Of a stretch of 64,000 nt of DNA, positions 61,872-64,000 are shown in pieces. How positions within the stretch are numbered: position 1 is the first letter of the stretch; each line of letters starts with the position of its first letter. The position numbers were made by a program, and so were the translations under genes. Source of the stretch: Piper betle (lineage: Eukaryota; Streptophyta; Magnoliopsida; Piperales; Piperaceae); contig JAURVB010000767.1 in NCBI GenBank assembly GCA_033002965.1, forward strand, positions 1 through 64,000, read 5' to 3'. The notes beneath the pieces were generated by a model, which ran no database searches, had not been told where the DNA came from, and was given only the letters and a program-made list of their open reading frames with translations.

Positions 61872-63880
61872 GGTACTATGGCACATCTAGGCGTAGAGGA
61901 TATGTCGATGATGCATGTGACATGAGTTTTACGCTACACACGACCCTAAGATAATTAAACACCCAAAATTCAACTTGTCAATTAGGGCTGATCAAATAAT
62001 ACTTAACGGCAGACACGTCACAATGTCTAAACCCATAACAATACACAAGGGCTCACTTAAGGCCTACCTTATCGAATCGGCGGAACGCTAACTTAGTTGA
62101 ACTAAAGCCAAAACAGTGAAAAAAATACTAAACCAACGATCAGGTTTTACATGAAATGTCCAAGGAAGAGTATTTGGTGGCAGTCTTAATTGTATCTCAC
62201 AATAAAATATTTTAGAAATAGATAAGTTTTAATATGAGATCAATATTTTTGTCACAAATTATCATTTATAGGATTTTATAGATTTTCCCTTTCTTTCATG
62301 CTAAAATTAGAGGCACCTTACTTGTATATTGAATTTGCACCAAAAAGGACAAAAAGGTTGCCTGGCAGCATTAGATATGCCAATCGAGCCAAGTCAGTTC
62401 AGCCTGTGAGTGTTTTGGTTAATCAAGGGCCGTTAACCTTTATTACATCATTTACAAGGGCTAATGTGATTAACCGAGCGGTTCATGAGGAGATTTGAGC
62501 TCAACGGCGGACTTTAGCACCTTAGGCGAGTGATGCGTGCTCAAGCCAGGCAGTCCACCAATTTGACTAATCACACTCAGTCCCTCCACACTAGGTCTGA
62601 AGAAAGAACAATCTCATTACATTCCATAACCTCATTTTTTGAGCTCAGATGCATCAACCAGCTTGTTTGATAACCAGAATGGTTGTGAATTGAATGCCCT
62701 TTACCAGCGGGCAACGTCGCTTCCCAGGATATGCCACAATGTCTTCACTACTCGGAGCCTTTGTTTGGTGGGGAACAGTGAGGAGGACAATACCTATTGT
62801 GAGTGATACAAGAGCCCAATTGGCCAAATTGGTGATGGGTCTTCGGCACCATGTGCTAACTGTCATGAGGAGTGGTTGTGTAGTAGGACCATTGATGATA
62901 TTTTTTCTCCATGTGTTACTCAGAGGCCACGGCTCTTTATATTCATTCTCATTTATTAGCCTCACCATACTATGGACGTTGTGAAGCATTGCAGTGAATC
63001 TTCATTGGCCCAAGAGCCAACAACTTTGATAATGCCATTCAATTTTCTAGTCTTCCTATCCTGTCTGCATAACAGCCCCAACTTATAGAGGAGATTTTGA
63101 TAATTCTTCTTCAGCTAACTATGTAAGTCCTCAAAGAAATATAGTTTGAAGGGAAAAAAAGTTCTGTTGCTCGTAACAAGGCAATTGAATCTCTTGCTAT
63201 TCGTTTTGCCTCGTTGTTAGTGTTTAGATTCAACTGGGAGGTGGCATTGAGCTTCTGTGCCACTTGGTCCAGATTGGGCTGATTTTAATCCAATCTCGAT
63301 TTAAATATAAGTCGGACGTAAATTTACAAATTTTATTTCATGATACAATGATAAAAAAGCCGGACATTAAATACCGAATCAATTTTTTTAAAAATAAAAG
63401 ATATTATATTTTAAAAGAATTATAAAATATCAATTTTTTTAAAAAATATAAATAAATAAAAATTAAACCTAGCCCAGATTAAATTAAACTTTGCTCAAAC
63501 TCGACTCGGATCAAACTCTTGAGTTTTTCACTTAAATTTAGATGAAGCCTAATTATAAGCCGTTAAACGAGTTATTATCCATTACAAATAATAATCAAAG
63601 TCATCAATTGTAATCTTACCCGAATCGATTCCTACCCGGTTCGATACAAGAGACCCGTTACGTTTAACGGGTAATTATCATCTTCGAATTAAAAATCGAC
63701 ACGTGTAACTGTAGCCTTTTTCTCTCCCTTCCTTTCCTCATTTCAGAATCCACCGGGAAAACACCCACTCCCCATCGACTCCGGCGCCGGTGACCAACCC
63801 CTCGCCGGATCTGTAAAAAGATCCCAACTTTGTCCGCCGGCGATGCATTTTCCGGCGACCTCCACCTCGTAGCCCCATCC
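61872..63880. other. Intergenic upstream of the partial gene
   Basis: No gene recognised. Open frames at 62298-62498 (+) and over 62654-62989 (both strands) have no known motif and look like chance or decayed repeat. 63250-63620 contains old repeat words (CTCGACTCGGATC, GATTCCTACCCGGTTCG). 63720-63880 is GC-rich and is probably the 5' untranslated region of the gene starting at 63881. Confidence 0.5.
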
Positions 63881-64000
63881 ATGGGGAAAAGGAGGAAGCT
63901 TGAGCTAGCTCTGAGCTCAGCCTCGGCCGCCTTCGTCGTCTTACTCCTCCTTGCTCTCTACCTCCGCCGCCGCCGGAGAATCTCGGCGGCGACACGGCGG
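63881..64000 (+). CDS. Start of a membrane-anchored protein, cut by the window end
   Basis: The ATG at 63881 starts MGKRRKLELALSSASAAF, followed by a hydrophobic run (VVLLLLALYL) and an Arg-rich stretch. The frame is open to the last base: 40 codons visible. Positive residues, a single hydrophobic helix and again positive residues suggest an N-terminal signal anchor. GC content rises sharply here, as expected for a gene 5' end. I do not recognise the family from this much sequence. Confidence 0.6.
   Translation, partial: MGKRRKLELALSSASAAFVVLLLLALYLRRRRRISAATRR

Noticed and set aside
62654..62989. Overlapping open frames of about 100 codons on both strands
   Set aside because: Neither reads like a known family, no splice-linked exons were found, and a reading on both strands suggests chance.

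Overview
The window is nuclear DNA of a flowering plant, probably a eudicot. It is AT-rich, with spliced genes whose introns have GT/GC-AG borders, and with plant retrotransposons and an integrated plant pararetrovirus. Most of it is repeat-derived. The exact species cannot be told from the sequence.

Host genes. (1) 11559-15326 (-): a 2-oxoglutarate/Fe(II) oxygenase, 11 exons. (2) 49062-50224 (-): an R2R3-MYB factor that looks like DUO1, the male-germline regulator. (3) 51087-53571 (+): a Derlin of ER-associated degradation, 7 exons, reading frame intact. (4) 54855-57612 (+): cytosolic ribosomal protein eL8 (RPL7A), 7 exons. (5) 63881 to the window end (+): the start of an unrecognised membrane-anchored protein. 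Genes 2-4 form a gene island at 49-57.6 kb, with 2 and 3 divergently arranged. Genes 1, 2 and 4 each carry small frame-breaking indels, at least two of them at homopolymer runs. Sequence error is as likely as pseudogenisation.

Mobile DNA, left to right. A Ty1/copia element lacking protease and integrase (2949-6591). A hAT-type non-autonomous element with a perfect 8-bp target duplication (16599-17105). A florendovirus-like endogenous pararetrovirus (about 17213-27686). A decayed Ty3/gypsy Tat-like polyprotein (28000-32110). A Ty3/gypsy element with both LTRs but almost no pol (34903-39135, target duplication GAAAG). A solo LTR with target duplication CAAAT (40691-43449). A CACTA-like end (45153-46250). 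A copia RT/RNase H fragment (59270-60340).

The most striking object is the pararetrovirus. It holds more than one full viral genome in one piece: tRNA-Met primer site, ORF1 (movement, capsid, zinc knuckle, protease, RT, RNase H), ORF2 (unknown function, twin zinc knuckles), promoter, poly(A) signal, leader, then a second primer site and a second ORF1 start. A 2,237-bp solo LTR with target duplication ATATT sits inside ORF2 and hides this continuity. Without the LTR and one target copy, the spacing between the two primer sites is 7,589 bp, a normal genome length for this virus family. The viral copy is dead, with many stops and frameshifts.
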